Shown piece by piece: positions 1 to 7,238 of a DNA stretch of 64,000 bases. The stretch is taken from positions 124,001 through 188,000 of the forward strand of contig NZ_JACCBB010000001.1 in assembly GCF_013409345.1 (NCBI RefSeq). Direction: 5' to 3'. Origin of the DNA: Kineococcus aurantiacus. GTDB lineage: Bacteria; Actinomycetota; Actinomycetes; Actinomycetales; Kineococcaceae. Both the position numbers and the translations under genes were made by a program. Position 1 is the first letter of the stretch. Each line of letters starts with the position of its first letter. Below the pieces are notes generated by a model. That model was not told where the DNA came from, did not search any database, and worked only from the letters and a program-made list of their open reading frames with translations.

Positions 1-147
1 GGGGAAGAGGCGGAACAGCGTGGTCCTGGTCAGACCGGCCCGCTGGGCGATCTGGGCGGTCGTGGTGGCCTCGTAGCCCTGCTCGACGAAGAGGTCGACG
101 GCGGCGCGCCACAGCCGCCCCCGTGCGTCCGGTTCCCATCGCGCCAC
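1..147 (-). CDS. TetR/AcrR family transcriptional regulator (N-terminal part, cut by window edge)
   Basis: The 49 visible residues are a TetR-type DNA-binding domain: an opening helix (LWRAAVDLFVEQGYEATT) followed by the helix-turn-helix core (TTAQIAQRAGLTRTTLFRLF). The GTG at 145-147 is the natural start because family members begin about ten residues before this helix. The ligand-binding C-terminal domain lies outside the window. It is divergent from the oxidoreductase gene at 270, and the gap holds two near-identical palindromes that are the obvious operators, so it probably represses itself and its neighbour. The ligand cannot be told from this part. Confidence 0.88.
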   Translation of the reverse strand, partial: MARWEPDARGRLWRAAVDLFVEQGYEATTTAQIAQRAGLTRTTLFRLFP

Positions 148-162
148 GGCACCCACCCTACG

Positions 163-214
163 TGATGCGACCGAGTCACATCAGGAGGTACGGTGATGAG
201 ACCGAGTCACATCG
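163..214. promoter_or_regulatory. Two tandem TetR-type operators
   Basis: Two 21-bp sites at 163-183 and 194-214 share 19 of 21 bases and lie exactly 31 bp apart (three helical turns). The first reads TGATGCGAC-CGA-GTCACATCA, an inverted repeat with one mismatched pair; the second has the same right arm. They fill the gap between the divergent TetR gene and the oxidoreductase gene, the classic position for TetR autoregulation. Binding is inferred. Confidence 0.75.
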
Positions 215-269
215 GGAGTCCCGGGCTCCCTGCGGGACCCCGCCCCACCACCCCCCGAGGAGGACCACC

Positions 270-1151
270 GTGCGCGTGTTCACCACCGGAGCCTCAGGCT
301 GGATCGGCACCGCCCTGACCACCCAGCTCACCGCCGCCGGCCACGAGGTCGTCGGCCTGGCCCGCTCAGCCGCCTCCGCCCGCACCGTCGAAGCGCTGGG
401 CGCTCGCGCCGTGCGCGGCGACGTGAGCCAGCACGACGTCGTCATCGAACAGGCCCGGCAGGCCGACGCCGTGGCGCACCTGGCGTTCACCCTCGACTTC
501 GCCCGGTTCGAGGAGACCGTCGACAACGAGGTCGCCCTCCTCGCCGCGCTCGGTGAAGCCCTGCACGGCAGCGGGAAGACCTTCGTCGCCGCCTCAGGGA
601 CCCCGATCCTGCCCGGGCGCACCGCCACCGAGGACGACGTCCTCGACCCCGCCGGACCCGCCGGCGCCCGGGCCCGCACCGCCGACGCGGTCCTGGCCCT
701 GTCCCGGCACGGCATCCGCTCCGCCGTGGTGCGCATGCCCCGGTCCGTGCACGGCGCCGGGGACCGCAACGGCCTGATCGCCGGCCTCGTCGGCCTCGAC
801 CGGCAACTGGGGACCGCCGCCTACGTCGGTGACGGTCACCACCGCTGGCCCGCGGTCCACCTGCACGACGCGGCCCGCCTGTTCCTGCTGGCCCTGCAGG
901 ACGCGCCGGACGGCGCCGTGCTGCACGCCGTCGGCGAGGAGGGCGTTCCCCTGCGCGCCGTCGCCGAGGTCGTCGCGCACCGGACCGGCCTGCCCGCCGG
1001 GCCCGTCGACCCCGGGCCCCTGGGCGTCTTCGGCACCCTCCTGGGCACCGACCAGCCCGCCTCCAGCGCCCTCACGCGCCGGCTCACCGGGTGGGAACCG
1101 GTCGGCCCGACCCTGCTGGAGGACCTGCGGGCCGGTCACTACACCGGCTGA
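270..1151 (+). CDS. NAD(P)-dependent epimerase/dehydratase family (extended SDR) oxidoreductase
   Basis: A 293-residue Rossmann protein. The dinucleotide-binding motif TTGASGWIG (G7, G10, G13) opens the protein, followed by the acidic/basic cofactor-selecting region (GLARS) and a GDV strand typical of atypical SDRs of the NmrA/epimerase type. An open frame continues upstream to 123, but the GTG at 270 is preceded by GAGGAGG with good spacing and puts the Rossmann motif at residue 4. The gene faces the TetR regulator and probably forms a regulator/oxidoreductase pair used in stress or detoxification. The substrate is not readable from sequence. Confidence 0.85.
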   Translation: MRVFTTGASGWIGTALTTQLTAAGHEVVGLARSAASARTVEALGARAVRGDVSQHDVVIEQARQADAVAHLAFTLDFARFEETVDNEVALLAALGEALHGSGKTFVAASGTPILPGRTATEDDVLDPAGPAGARARTADAVLALSRHGIRSAVVRMPRSVHGAGDRNGLIAGLVGLDRQLGTAAYVGDGHHRWPAVHLHDAARLFLLALQDAPDGAVLHAVGEEGVPLRAVAEVVAHRTGLPAGPVDPGPLGVFGTLLGTDQPASSALTRRLTGWEPVGPTLLEDLRAGHYTG

Positions 1152-1268
1152 ACCGGACCGTCGGGCGGTGAGCCCCACGGCCGGCGGGCCAGGAGCTCGG
1201 TGACGACCAGGACCCGTCCGAGGTCGCGTCGTCCGGCGGTCGACGGCCTCACCGCCCGACGGTCCGGT
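1152..1268. repeat. Perfect 21-bp inverted repeat with 75-nt loop (possible long-loop terminator)
   Basis: Bases 1152-1172 are the exact reverse complement of 1248-1268 (the arm contains ACCGTCGGGCGGTGAG). The repeat spans the gap between two convergent genes and its right arm includes the stop codon of the dehalogenase. There is no T tract. A bidirectional terminator is the simplest reading, but the 75-nt loop is unusually long. Confidence 0.6.
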
Positions 1269-2115
1269 CGAGCCAGTCCCTGAGCGCGGCGGCGATCGCC
1301 GGCGAGGAGTCGTGCGGCAGGAAGTGGGTCCCCGGCACCACGACCTCCTCCTGGTGCGGCCAGCGGCGGCACGCGGTGAGGACGTCACCGGTGATGACCG
1401 CCCCCGGCTCACCGCGGATCAGCAGCTTGGGCACCTGGCTCCCGGCCATGAACGCGGCCCCGTCGGCGACCACCTCGTGCACGGGAGCGGGGTCACCGTC
1501 GATGGGGACCTGACGAGCCCACGCGAGCATCGCCCGCCGGTCCTCTCCCGGTGCGGAGAACGGACGGCGGTACGCCTGGAGTTCGCTCGCGGTCAGCTCC
1601 CGGACCGTGCCGGCTCGCAGGACCACCTCGATGAAGACGTTCTCCTCGAGGACCATGCGCTCACCGGCAGGACTGCGCAGGGCACCGAACAGGTCCTGGT
1701 CCGGTCCGGTGCCGTCCCGCCAGGAGACCGGGACGACACCGGCTTCCGAGTAGCCGATCCCCCGCACCGCCGTGGGGTGCCGGCGGGCCCAGTCGACGGC
1801 CAGGACCCCACCCCAGTCGTGCCCGACGAGCACGACGTCCTCCTCCAGACCCAGGGCGCTCAGGCCGGCGTCCACGAAGCGCGCGTGCTCGCGGAAGGAG
1901 TACCGCTCGTCCCCGGTGCCGGGCAGCTTGTCGGACTCCCCCATGCCCATCAGGTCGAGGGCGAGGCAGTGGTACGCGTCAGCGAGCTCGGCCACGACGC
2001 CGGACCACAGGAGCGAGGACGTGGGGTTGCCGTGCAGGAACACCACCGGCCTGCCCGAACCGGTGTGCCGGTAGGCCATGCGGTGGCCCAGGACGTCGAC
2101 GTGGGACAGGACCAC
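1249..2115 (-). CDS. Haloalkane dehalogenase (HLD-II type alpha/beta hydrolase)
   Basis: A 288-residue alpha/beta hydrolase closely patterned on DhaA/LinB. The oxyanion/halide segment HGNPTSS supplies halide-binding Asn30. The nucleophile elbow VGHDWGG gives Asp100 and the second halide ligand Trp101. The catalytic acid is Glu163 in ENVFIEVVLRAG, the HLD-II position, and the base is His264 in GTHFLPHD. The full triad and halide ligands are therefore present, supporting hydrolysis of a haloalkane to alcohol plus halide in the cytoplasm. The GTG at 2113-2115 is chosen because GGGAGG precedes it by 8 nt and the protein then has the family length; an ATG at 2208 is also in frame. No dedicated operon partner is visible. 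Confidence 0.85.
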   Translation of the reverse strand: MVLSHVDVLGHRMAYRHTGSGRPVVFLHGNPTSSLLWSGVVAELADAYHCLALDLMGMGESDKLPGTGDERYSFREHARFVDAGLSALGLEEDVVLVGHDWGGVLAVDWARRHPTAVRGIGYSEAGVVPVSWRDGTGPDQDLFGALRSPAGERMVLEENVFIEVVLRAGTVRELTASELQAYRRPFSAPGEDRRAMLAWARQVPIDGDPAPVHEVVADGAAFMAGSQVPKLLIRGEPGAVITGDVLTACRRWPHQEEVVVPGTHFLPHDSSPAIAAALRDWLDRTVGR

Positions 2116-2149
2116 CCGCTGGACCTCCCGCGGGTGGTCCTCTCCGTCA

Positions 2150-2782
2150 CCGTTCACCCGTCCTCGACCGCTGCCGGCGGGGACCGGCCGGTGCCTCGGG
2201 CCCGCCACGCAGGTCTTCGGAGGCTCGCTCCCGCACGTCCCTCGGGCTCGTCCCGGAGTGGCGCGTGACGGCCCGGGTGCAGTCGGCGTGGTCGGGGAAC
2301 CCCCAGCGGGAGGCGATCTGCGAGATCCCGCCCCGAGCAGAACGGGGTTCGAGGAGATCGGCAGCGGCGCCCTGCAGGCGGTGCCGCCGGACCCGGTCGG
2401 TGAAGGAGGTGCCGAACTCGGACAGGACGAGGTGGGTGCACCGCCCGGAGGTGTCGTGACGGCGGGCGGTGACGGCGAGCAGCGCGCGCACCAGGTCCAG
2501 CGTGGGCCGCTCCAGGTCCGCGCACTGCTGGACGTCCAGGTCGGTGGCGTGGGTGTCCGTGCGGGTCAGGTGCGAGGAGACGACCGAGCCCAACGGGTGC
2601 GACCGTCGAGGCGACGCCGTTCTGCTCCAGCACGGAACGCCCGGCGGCGACCACGCCGAGGAACGGGGCGAGGGGGTGGTCCTGACGGACGCGCGGAACT
2701 CCACCACGACGGTTTCCCCCTCGTGCCACCGCACGCCCCGGCGGATGAGGGCACCCTGGGGCTGCGCGCGCCGAACCCGTGC
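2150..2782 (-). pseudogene. AraC-family transcriptional regulator, degenerate
   Basis: The C-terminal part in one frame is clearly AraC-like: LERPTLDLVRALLA, then the helix-turn-helix remnants DRVRRHRLQGAAADLLEP and ISQIASRWGFPDHADCTRA, ending GTSPRDVRERAS. The usual first half of the HTH domain (about 40 residues between the LALLA segment and GTSF) is largely missing. The upstream AraC-binding-like sensor region falls into two reading frames without a usable start. It is read as a decayed gene. It would have been divergent from the hydrolase remnant at 2961, as such regulators often are. Confidence 0.7.
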
Positions 2783-2960
2783 GGACAGGCTGCTCCGCGG
2801 GGGTCGGGCTGTCAAGGACCCCGGGACACCCGAGCCGCAGGACGGCGAACTCCGCAGGGGGGTGCTGGGTCCACTGCGGGAACGGACGAGTCCTGCTCCC
2901 GCGCTGCACCTGGCGTCGTGGTCGTCCACTCCCGGAGGGGCTCGCGTCGAGGAGGTAGCG

Positions 2961-3440
2961 GTGAGCGGTGTGGTGGTGGGTGACGGTCTGGCCGACTGGG
3001 AACTGGCCGAGATCGAACGCGCCAACGGTTCCGGGTTGCAGCCCGTGGTCCTCGTGCACGGCCTGTGGCTGCTGTCGAGCAGTTGGCAGCCACGGCGGGA
3101 CCTGCTCGAAACCCACGGCCGCACCACCGTCGCCCCCGGCCGGCCGGACCACCCGGGCACCGTGGAGGAGGCCTTCGCCGGTCCCGACGTCCTCGCCCGG
3201 GGTGGGACCCGCGTCGACCGGTTCAGCCCCGACCGCACGGCCCCCTGCTGGTCGTGGCGGGGAGAACAACAACACCGCACCGGTGAAGATCGCCGAGCGA
3301 TCTCCGGGCTGCAGCGGAGGAACCCCGGGCTGATCGAGTTCGTCACGGTTCCCGGCCACGGCCACTCCACGACCATCGACCACGGCGGGAAGGAGGTGGC
3401 TCAGCCCGGCGTGGAGTTCATCGCCCGCTCCGCGCGCTGA
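2961..3440 (+). pseudogene. Alpha/beta hydrolase, internally deleted and frameshifted
   Basis: The first third is a normal N-terminus (WELAEIERANGSG, PVVLVHGLWLL, APGRPDHPGTVEEAF) with a good ribosome site (GAGGAGG) before GTG 2961. The last third is also recognisable (LQRRNPGLIEFVTVPGHGHS, TIDHGGKEV). The roughly 130-150 residues between them, including the nucleophile elbow GHSFGG, are absent. The join is scrambled: the strand GPLLVVAG and the segment NNNTAPVKIAE occur in the two other frames at about 3235-3300. That means one large deletion plus two small indels. The product cannot be catalytic. Confidence 0.8.
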
Positions 3441-3564
3441 AACCCCCTCCGCGGGCCAGCTCACCCGGGCGGCACCTCGTCCACCCCGACCCGCAGCACC
3501 CTCACCCGCAGCACGGTCACCGACCGTCAGGCCGTGCGATCCGGAACGAGCAGGAGGAACCACC

Positions 3565-3988
3565 GTGGAAGACGTCACCCCTCAGCAGCCCGGTCGCCGC
3601 GCAGTCCTCGCCCCCGGCCTCGTCGCTGCCTCGGCGACGACTCAGCGCACGTCGCCTCCGTGCTGGCGACCTCGACCGCACCGCTCGTGCTCGGCGGGCA
3701 CCCCAAGGAGTCGCTGCTGCTGGACAGCGTCCTGCCGCGGCCCTTCCCCGGCGGTGGGGAGGAGAACCCCGACGTCCACGTCGACCTCGCGGCCTTCCGG
3801 GAGGTCTTCTGCGCCGACCTCCGGCCCGGCAGGCCGCCCTGCTCGCCGCCACCCAGCGGCCCGCGCACCACCCGTGGGCCCCACCACCGGCACCCGGCCG
3901 GCCCGGCGGCGCCGTGGAACTCCTCGAGGGCGAGGTGCCCTTCGCGGACGAGGTGCGGGCGGCTCCCGCCGACCCCACCATGACCTGA
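3565..3988 (+). pseudogene. Secreted alpha/beta hydrolase remnant in three frames
   Basis: A good ribosome site (AGGAGG, 7 nt before GTG 3565) leads into a short Tat-like signal (PGRRAVLAPGLVAAS). After a few dozen bases the homology continues in a second frame (ENPDVHVDLAAFREVFCADL) and ends in a third (AGQAALLAATQRPAHHPW ... to the stop at 3986). These pieces match the middle of alpha/beta hydrolases of the type with a 'xxFREVFAADLP...AALLAATQRP' segment. The catalytic Ser and His regions are not present. It is a second broken hydrolase directly after the first. Confidence 0.65.
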
Positions 3989-4045
3989 CCCGATGCCACC
4001 ACGGCCTCGACCCGACGAAGCCGCCCACGCCCCTGGAGCGCCCCC

Positions 4046-5034
4046 GTGCCTACGCCGGTACCGACGAACCCCGACGAGCCCGGCGCACCGGCGTCGGGAC
4101 GGCTCGCCCTGGCGTCGTGGCCGACACCCGTGGAGGCGGCCCCGCGGCTGGCGGCCGCTCTCGGGCTCGGGAGCGGGGACCTGCTGGTCAAACGCGACGA
4201 CCTCGGCGGCCCGGGGGGGGCGGCGGCAACAAGGTCCGCAAGCTGGAGCTGACCCTGCACGCTGCCCTGGCACGGGGTGCGCGAGCGGTGGTGACCAGCG
4301 GTGCCCCGCAGAGCAACCACGCGCGGCTGACCGCCGCCGCGGCGGCCCGGCTCGGGCTGCGGGCCGTCCTGGTCCTGGCGGGCGAGGCTCCGGCCACCGT
4401 CGGCGGCAACCTCCTGCTCGACCACCTGCTCGGCGCCGACGTGGTCTGGGCGGGCGACGTCGACGACGACGCCCTCGACGCCCGCGTCCACGCGGAGGCC
4501 GAGGCGTGGCGCCGCCGCGGGACCCCGACCGAGGTGATCCCCTTCGGCGGGTCGAGCGTGACCGGCGCGCGCGGGTACGTCGACGCGGGCCGCGAACTGC
4601 TGGAGCAGGTCCCCGACGTGGACACCGTCGTGGTCGCGGTGGGGTCCGGGGGCACGATGGCCGGGCTCGTCCACGCGCTCGGCGCCGAGCACGTGCTCGG
4701 TGTCGACACGGGTGCGGTGGGCGACGCCGGCGCACGCGTCACCCGGTTCGTCGAGGGCCTGGCCGGCCGGGCGTTCAGGGGTTCCCTGCGGCTGCGCGCG
4801 GACCAGGTGGGGGACGGGTACTCGCACCTGACGCCCGCGGTGACCGAGGCCGTCCACCTGGTGGCGCGCACGGAGGGTCTCGTGCTGGACCCCGTCTACA
4901 CGGGTCGGGCCGCGGCGGGGCTGATCGCCGCGGTGCGGGAGGGGGAGGTCGTCACCGGGCGGCGCACGGTCCTGCTGCACAGCGGTGGCCTGCCCGGGCT
5001 CTTCGGTCACCCCGACGCCGTCCGCCTGGCCTGA
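4046..5034 (+). pseudogene. PLP-dependent D-cysteine desulfhydrase / ACC deaminase family enzyme, frameshifted in a G8 run
   Basis: The N-terminus in one frame (LASWPTPVEAAPRLAAAL, LLVKRDDLGGPGG) runs into a run of eight G at 4213-4220. The remainder continues in the next frame from GGGNKVRKLE, which carries the PLP lysine, through SGAPQSNHAR, GSGGTMAGLVHALG and LDPVYTGRAAAGLI to the stop. A G run of 6 or 9 would give one continuous protein of about 330 residues, the family length. Family members use PLP to release sulfide, pyruvate and ammonia from D-cysteine or to deaminate ACC. Apart from the single indel the gene looks well conserved, so a sequencing or assembly error or a recent mutation are both possible. 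Confidence 0.8.
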
Positions 5035-5073
5035 GGCGCGCCCTCCCCGGCCGCACGGCGGCGGCCGGCCGCC

Positions 5074-5772
5074 TCAGGACGGGGCGGGACCCGACGCGGA
5101 ACCCGGCGTGGAACCCGGTGTCCCCCCGGTGAAGCGTTCCCAGGTGTCCTGCTGCTGCGGCGGCGGGGCGTCCTCGTGCTCGGGGCAGGCCAGGCGCAGG
5201 TGCCGGTCGGCGAACGGAGCGTCGACGTAGGCGCAGTGGTGGGGCAGCGGGGTGCCCGGGTGCGCGAACGGGCGGAAGTGGCTGCACGTGACGCACGCGC
5301 GCTGCGGGGCGATGTTCCCCTCCACCTGCAGGGTCCGGACGATCTTCACGAGCGAGCGCAGCAGGTCCTCCTGCTCGCGGTCGTCCAGCACCTCGACGGC
5401 GCGGGTGAGGAAGTCCGGCCACTGGGTCGAGCGTTCGAGCAGTTCGGCCCCCGCGGGGCTCACCCGCAACCGGATCGAGCGCTTGTCGACCCCCGCCTCG
5501 CGCAGCACCAGACCCTTGGCGATGAGGGCGTTGACCCGCACGCTCATGGTGGGGGCCGAAACCCCCAGCTGCGCGGCCAGTTCGGACAGGCGCAGGCCGT
5601 CGCCGCCCTCGCGCAGCGCCGTCAGGGCCTGCGCCTGCGTGGGCGTGACGCCCTCGGGTTCGGCTCCGCGCCAGGCCTGGGTGCGCAGGACCAGGGCGAT
5701 CCGCGTCAGGCCGCTGGTGATGCGCCGGGTGACCGGTTCGCTCAGCGCGTCGAAGATCGCCGTCCTGCTCAC
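5074..5772 (-). CDS. MarR-family regulator with Cys/His-rich C-terminal extension
   Basis: A 232-residue protein. Residues about 20-150 are a winged-helix MarR domain (LRLSELAAQLGVSAPTMSVR, then the wing and VDKRSIRLRVSPAG). The extension is unusual: C160-V-T-C163, H165, H171, H178-H179-C180 and C196..H199 form a likely metal- or redox-sensing cluster. The tail is low complexity (Pro/Gly/Ser). The start is GTG 5770-5772, preceded by AGGA. It is divergent from the AhpD-like gene at 5955 and probably controls it. Clustered Cys/His suggests the signal is a metal or an oxidant; that is inference. Confidence 0.85.
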   Translation of the reverse strand: MSRTAIFDALSEPVTRRITSGLTRIALVLRTQAWRGAEPEGVTPTQAQALTALREGGDGLRLSELAAQLGVSAPTMSVRVNALIAKGLVLREAGVDKRSIRLRVSPAGAELLERSTQWPDFLTRAVEVLDDREQEDLLRSLVKIVRTLQVEGNIAPQRACVTCSHFRPFAHPGTPLPHHCAYVDAPFADRHLRLACPEHEDAPPPQQQDTWERFTGGTPGSTPGSASGPAPS

Positions 5773-5779
5773 TTCGTGA

Positions 5780-5828
5780 TCCTAACACTCTTGACACCCC
5801 CACCCCCGAGACAAATAGTAGTCCTAAC
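5780..5828 (+). promoter_or_regulatory. Probable promoter for the AhpD/redoxin/DUF4331 genes, with repeated heptamer
   Basis: TTGACA at 5791-5796 and AATAGT at 5814-5819 are separated by 17 bp, a good housekeeping-type promoter pointing at the gene at 5955. The heptamer TCCTAAC occurs at 5780-5786 and 5822-5828, 42 bp apart (four helical turns), flanking the promoter. This is a plausible binding pattern for the divergent MarR regulator. Confidence 0.5.
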
Positions 5829-5954
5829 GGTTGTCGGCGACCGGATCCGCACCCCCAGCGCTCAGCGCAGCCGACCGCCCGGCCCGGTTCCCAGCGGGAG
5901 CACCCGGCGCGGAACCCCGATGGACGTGAAACCCCGTGAACAGGAGAGATCCCC

Positions 5955-6500
5955 GTGGCACGTGTTCCCTCGATCAGCACCCAGGACGCCACCGGCGAGG
6001 CCAAGGAACTCCTCACCGACGTCACCGCCGCCTTCGGCGTCACCCCGGCCATGTTCCGCGCCGTGGCCAACTCCCCCGCCGCCCTGAAGATGATGTGGAG
6101 CGCCTTCGGCGCCCTCGGCGGCGGCCGGCTGCCCGCCAAGCTCGGCGAGCAGATCGCCGTTCTGGTCGCCGACCGCAACAACTGCGAGTACTGCCTGGCC
6201 GCCCACACCGCCCTGGGCTGCAAGGCCGGCGCGACCAGCGCGGAGATGAGCCAGGCGCAGGCCGGGCACTCCGAGGACCCGCGCACGGCCGCCGCCCTCG
6301 CCTTCGCCCACGCCCTCGTCGAGCAGCGCGCGCAGGTCGACGACGAGGACTTCACGCGGCTGCGCGCCGTCGGTTTCGACGACGAGGAGATCGTGGAACT
6401 CATCGCCCACGTCGCGCTGAACCTCTTCACCAACTACGTCAACGTCGCCCTGGCCGTCCCGCTGGACTTCCCCCGGGTCCGCCTGCTCACCGCGCGCTGA
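5955..6500 (+). CDS. Carboxymuconolactone decarboxylase / AhpD-like family protein
   Basis: A 181-residue protein with the AhpD-type active site NNCEYCLAAHT: Cys77 and Cys80 form the CxxC pair and His84 is the expected partner. The flanking helices (LGEQIAVLVADR before, FAHALVEQRAQV and EIVELIAHVALNLFTNYVN after) follow the two-repeat CMD fold. AhpD proteins act as thiol peroxidases or reductase adaptors. Absence of other decarboxylation genes favours a peroxide/redox role here. The GTG at 5955 follows CAGGAGAG. It is the first gene of a three-gene plus-strand set and faces the MarR regulator. Confidence 0.88.
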   Translation: MARVPSISTQDATGEAKELLTDVTAAFGVTPAMFRAVANSPAALKMMWSAFGALGGGRLPAKLGEQIAVLVADRNNCEYCLAAHTALGCKAGATSAEMSQAQAGHSEDPRTAAALAFAHALVEQRAQVDDEDFTRLRAVGFDDEEIVELIAHVALNLFTNYVNVALAVPLDFPRVRLLTAR

Positions 6501-6594
6501 CCCACCCGCGACCGGACCGCCCCGCACCAGCCGGCCGGGTCGACGAACCCCGGCCGGCGGTTCGCCGGGGACCCGCTCCACCAGGAGGAACTCC

Positions 6595-7179
6595 GTGGAA
6601 CCCGAACCAGCACCCACGACCGGGTGGCCGCCGGCCCCCCGCTGGAGAACGTCGCACTGGCTGAACACCGACCACCCCCTCGACCTGCCGGACCTCACCG
6701 GCCGGGTGGTCCTGGCCGCCGCCTTCCAGGTGCTCCGCCCCGCGTGCGTCGAGCGCACCGTCCCGCTGCTGAGACTGGCCCACGCGTCCTTCCCCGCCGA
6801 GGACGTCGCCGTCGTGGGCCTGCACACCGTCTTCGAGCACCACCGCGCGATGGGCGTGGAGTCGCTGGCGGCCTTCGTGCACGAGTACGGCACCACCTTC
6901 CCCGTCGGCGTGGACGCCCCCGGCGAGGACGGGGACCCCCTGCCGGTGACGATGCGGCGCTACGGCATGAAAAGCACCCCCACGGTCCTGCTCCTCGACC
7001 GCGCAGGCCGGTTGCGGCGCCACGTCTTCGGGCACCTGCCCGACCTGCAGCCGGGCGCGGAGATCGCGGCGCTGGTCGGCGGACCGGCCGGCGCGGAACC
7101 GTCCTCACCGCAGCCGCCCGCCGCGCGGGCGGTTCCCGGCGGCGGCCGGCGGTGCACCCCCGACGCCTGCCCGGTGTGA
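6595..7179 (+). CDS. Thioredoxin-like redoxin (TlpA/AhpC-like), CxxC altered
   Basis: A 194-residue thioredoxin-fold protein. The strand-loop VLAAAFQVL leads to RPAC at residues 48-51, where relatives have CPGC. The rest is typical: VAVVGLHTVFEHH, FPVGVDAP, and the cis-Pro region MKSTPTVLLLDRAGRLRRH. There is no signal peptide, so it is cytoplasmic. Only Cys51 of the active pair remains; two further Cys lie near the C-terminus (CTPDAC). It may work as a one-Cys enzyme or use the tail cysteines. The start is GTG 6595, 6 nt after AGGAGG. The gap to the AhpD-like gene is 94 nt, probably the same transcript. Confidence 0.82.
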   Translation: MEPEPAPTTGWPPAPRWRTSHWLNTDHPLDLPDLTGRVVLAAAFQVLRPACVERTVPLLRLAHASFPAEDVAVVGLHTVFEHHRAMGVESLAAFVHEYGTTFPVGVDAPGEDGDPLPVTMRRYGMKSTPTVLLLDRAGRLRRHVFGHLPDLQPGAEIAALVGGPAGAEPSSPQPPAARAVPGGGRRCTPDACPV

Positions 7180-7238
7180 GGGCACCGGAACCCGAACCCA
7201 CCCACCCGACCCCCACCAGGAACGGCAGGTCACCGACC

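Noticed and set aside
123-269. N-terminal extension of the oxidoreductase from 123
   Set aside because: It would run through the TetR start and both operators; the GTG at 270 has a proper ribosome site and the Rossmann motif right after it.
2785-2960. Continuation of the AraC sensor domain upstream
   Set aside because: Frames break repeatedly and no segment can be matched with confidence, so it is not included in the remnant.
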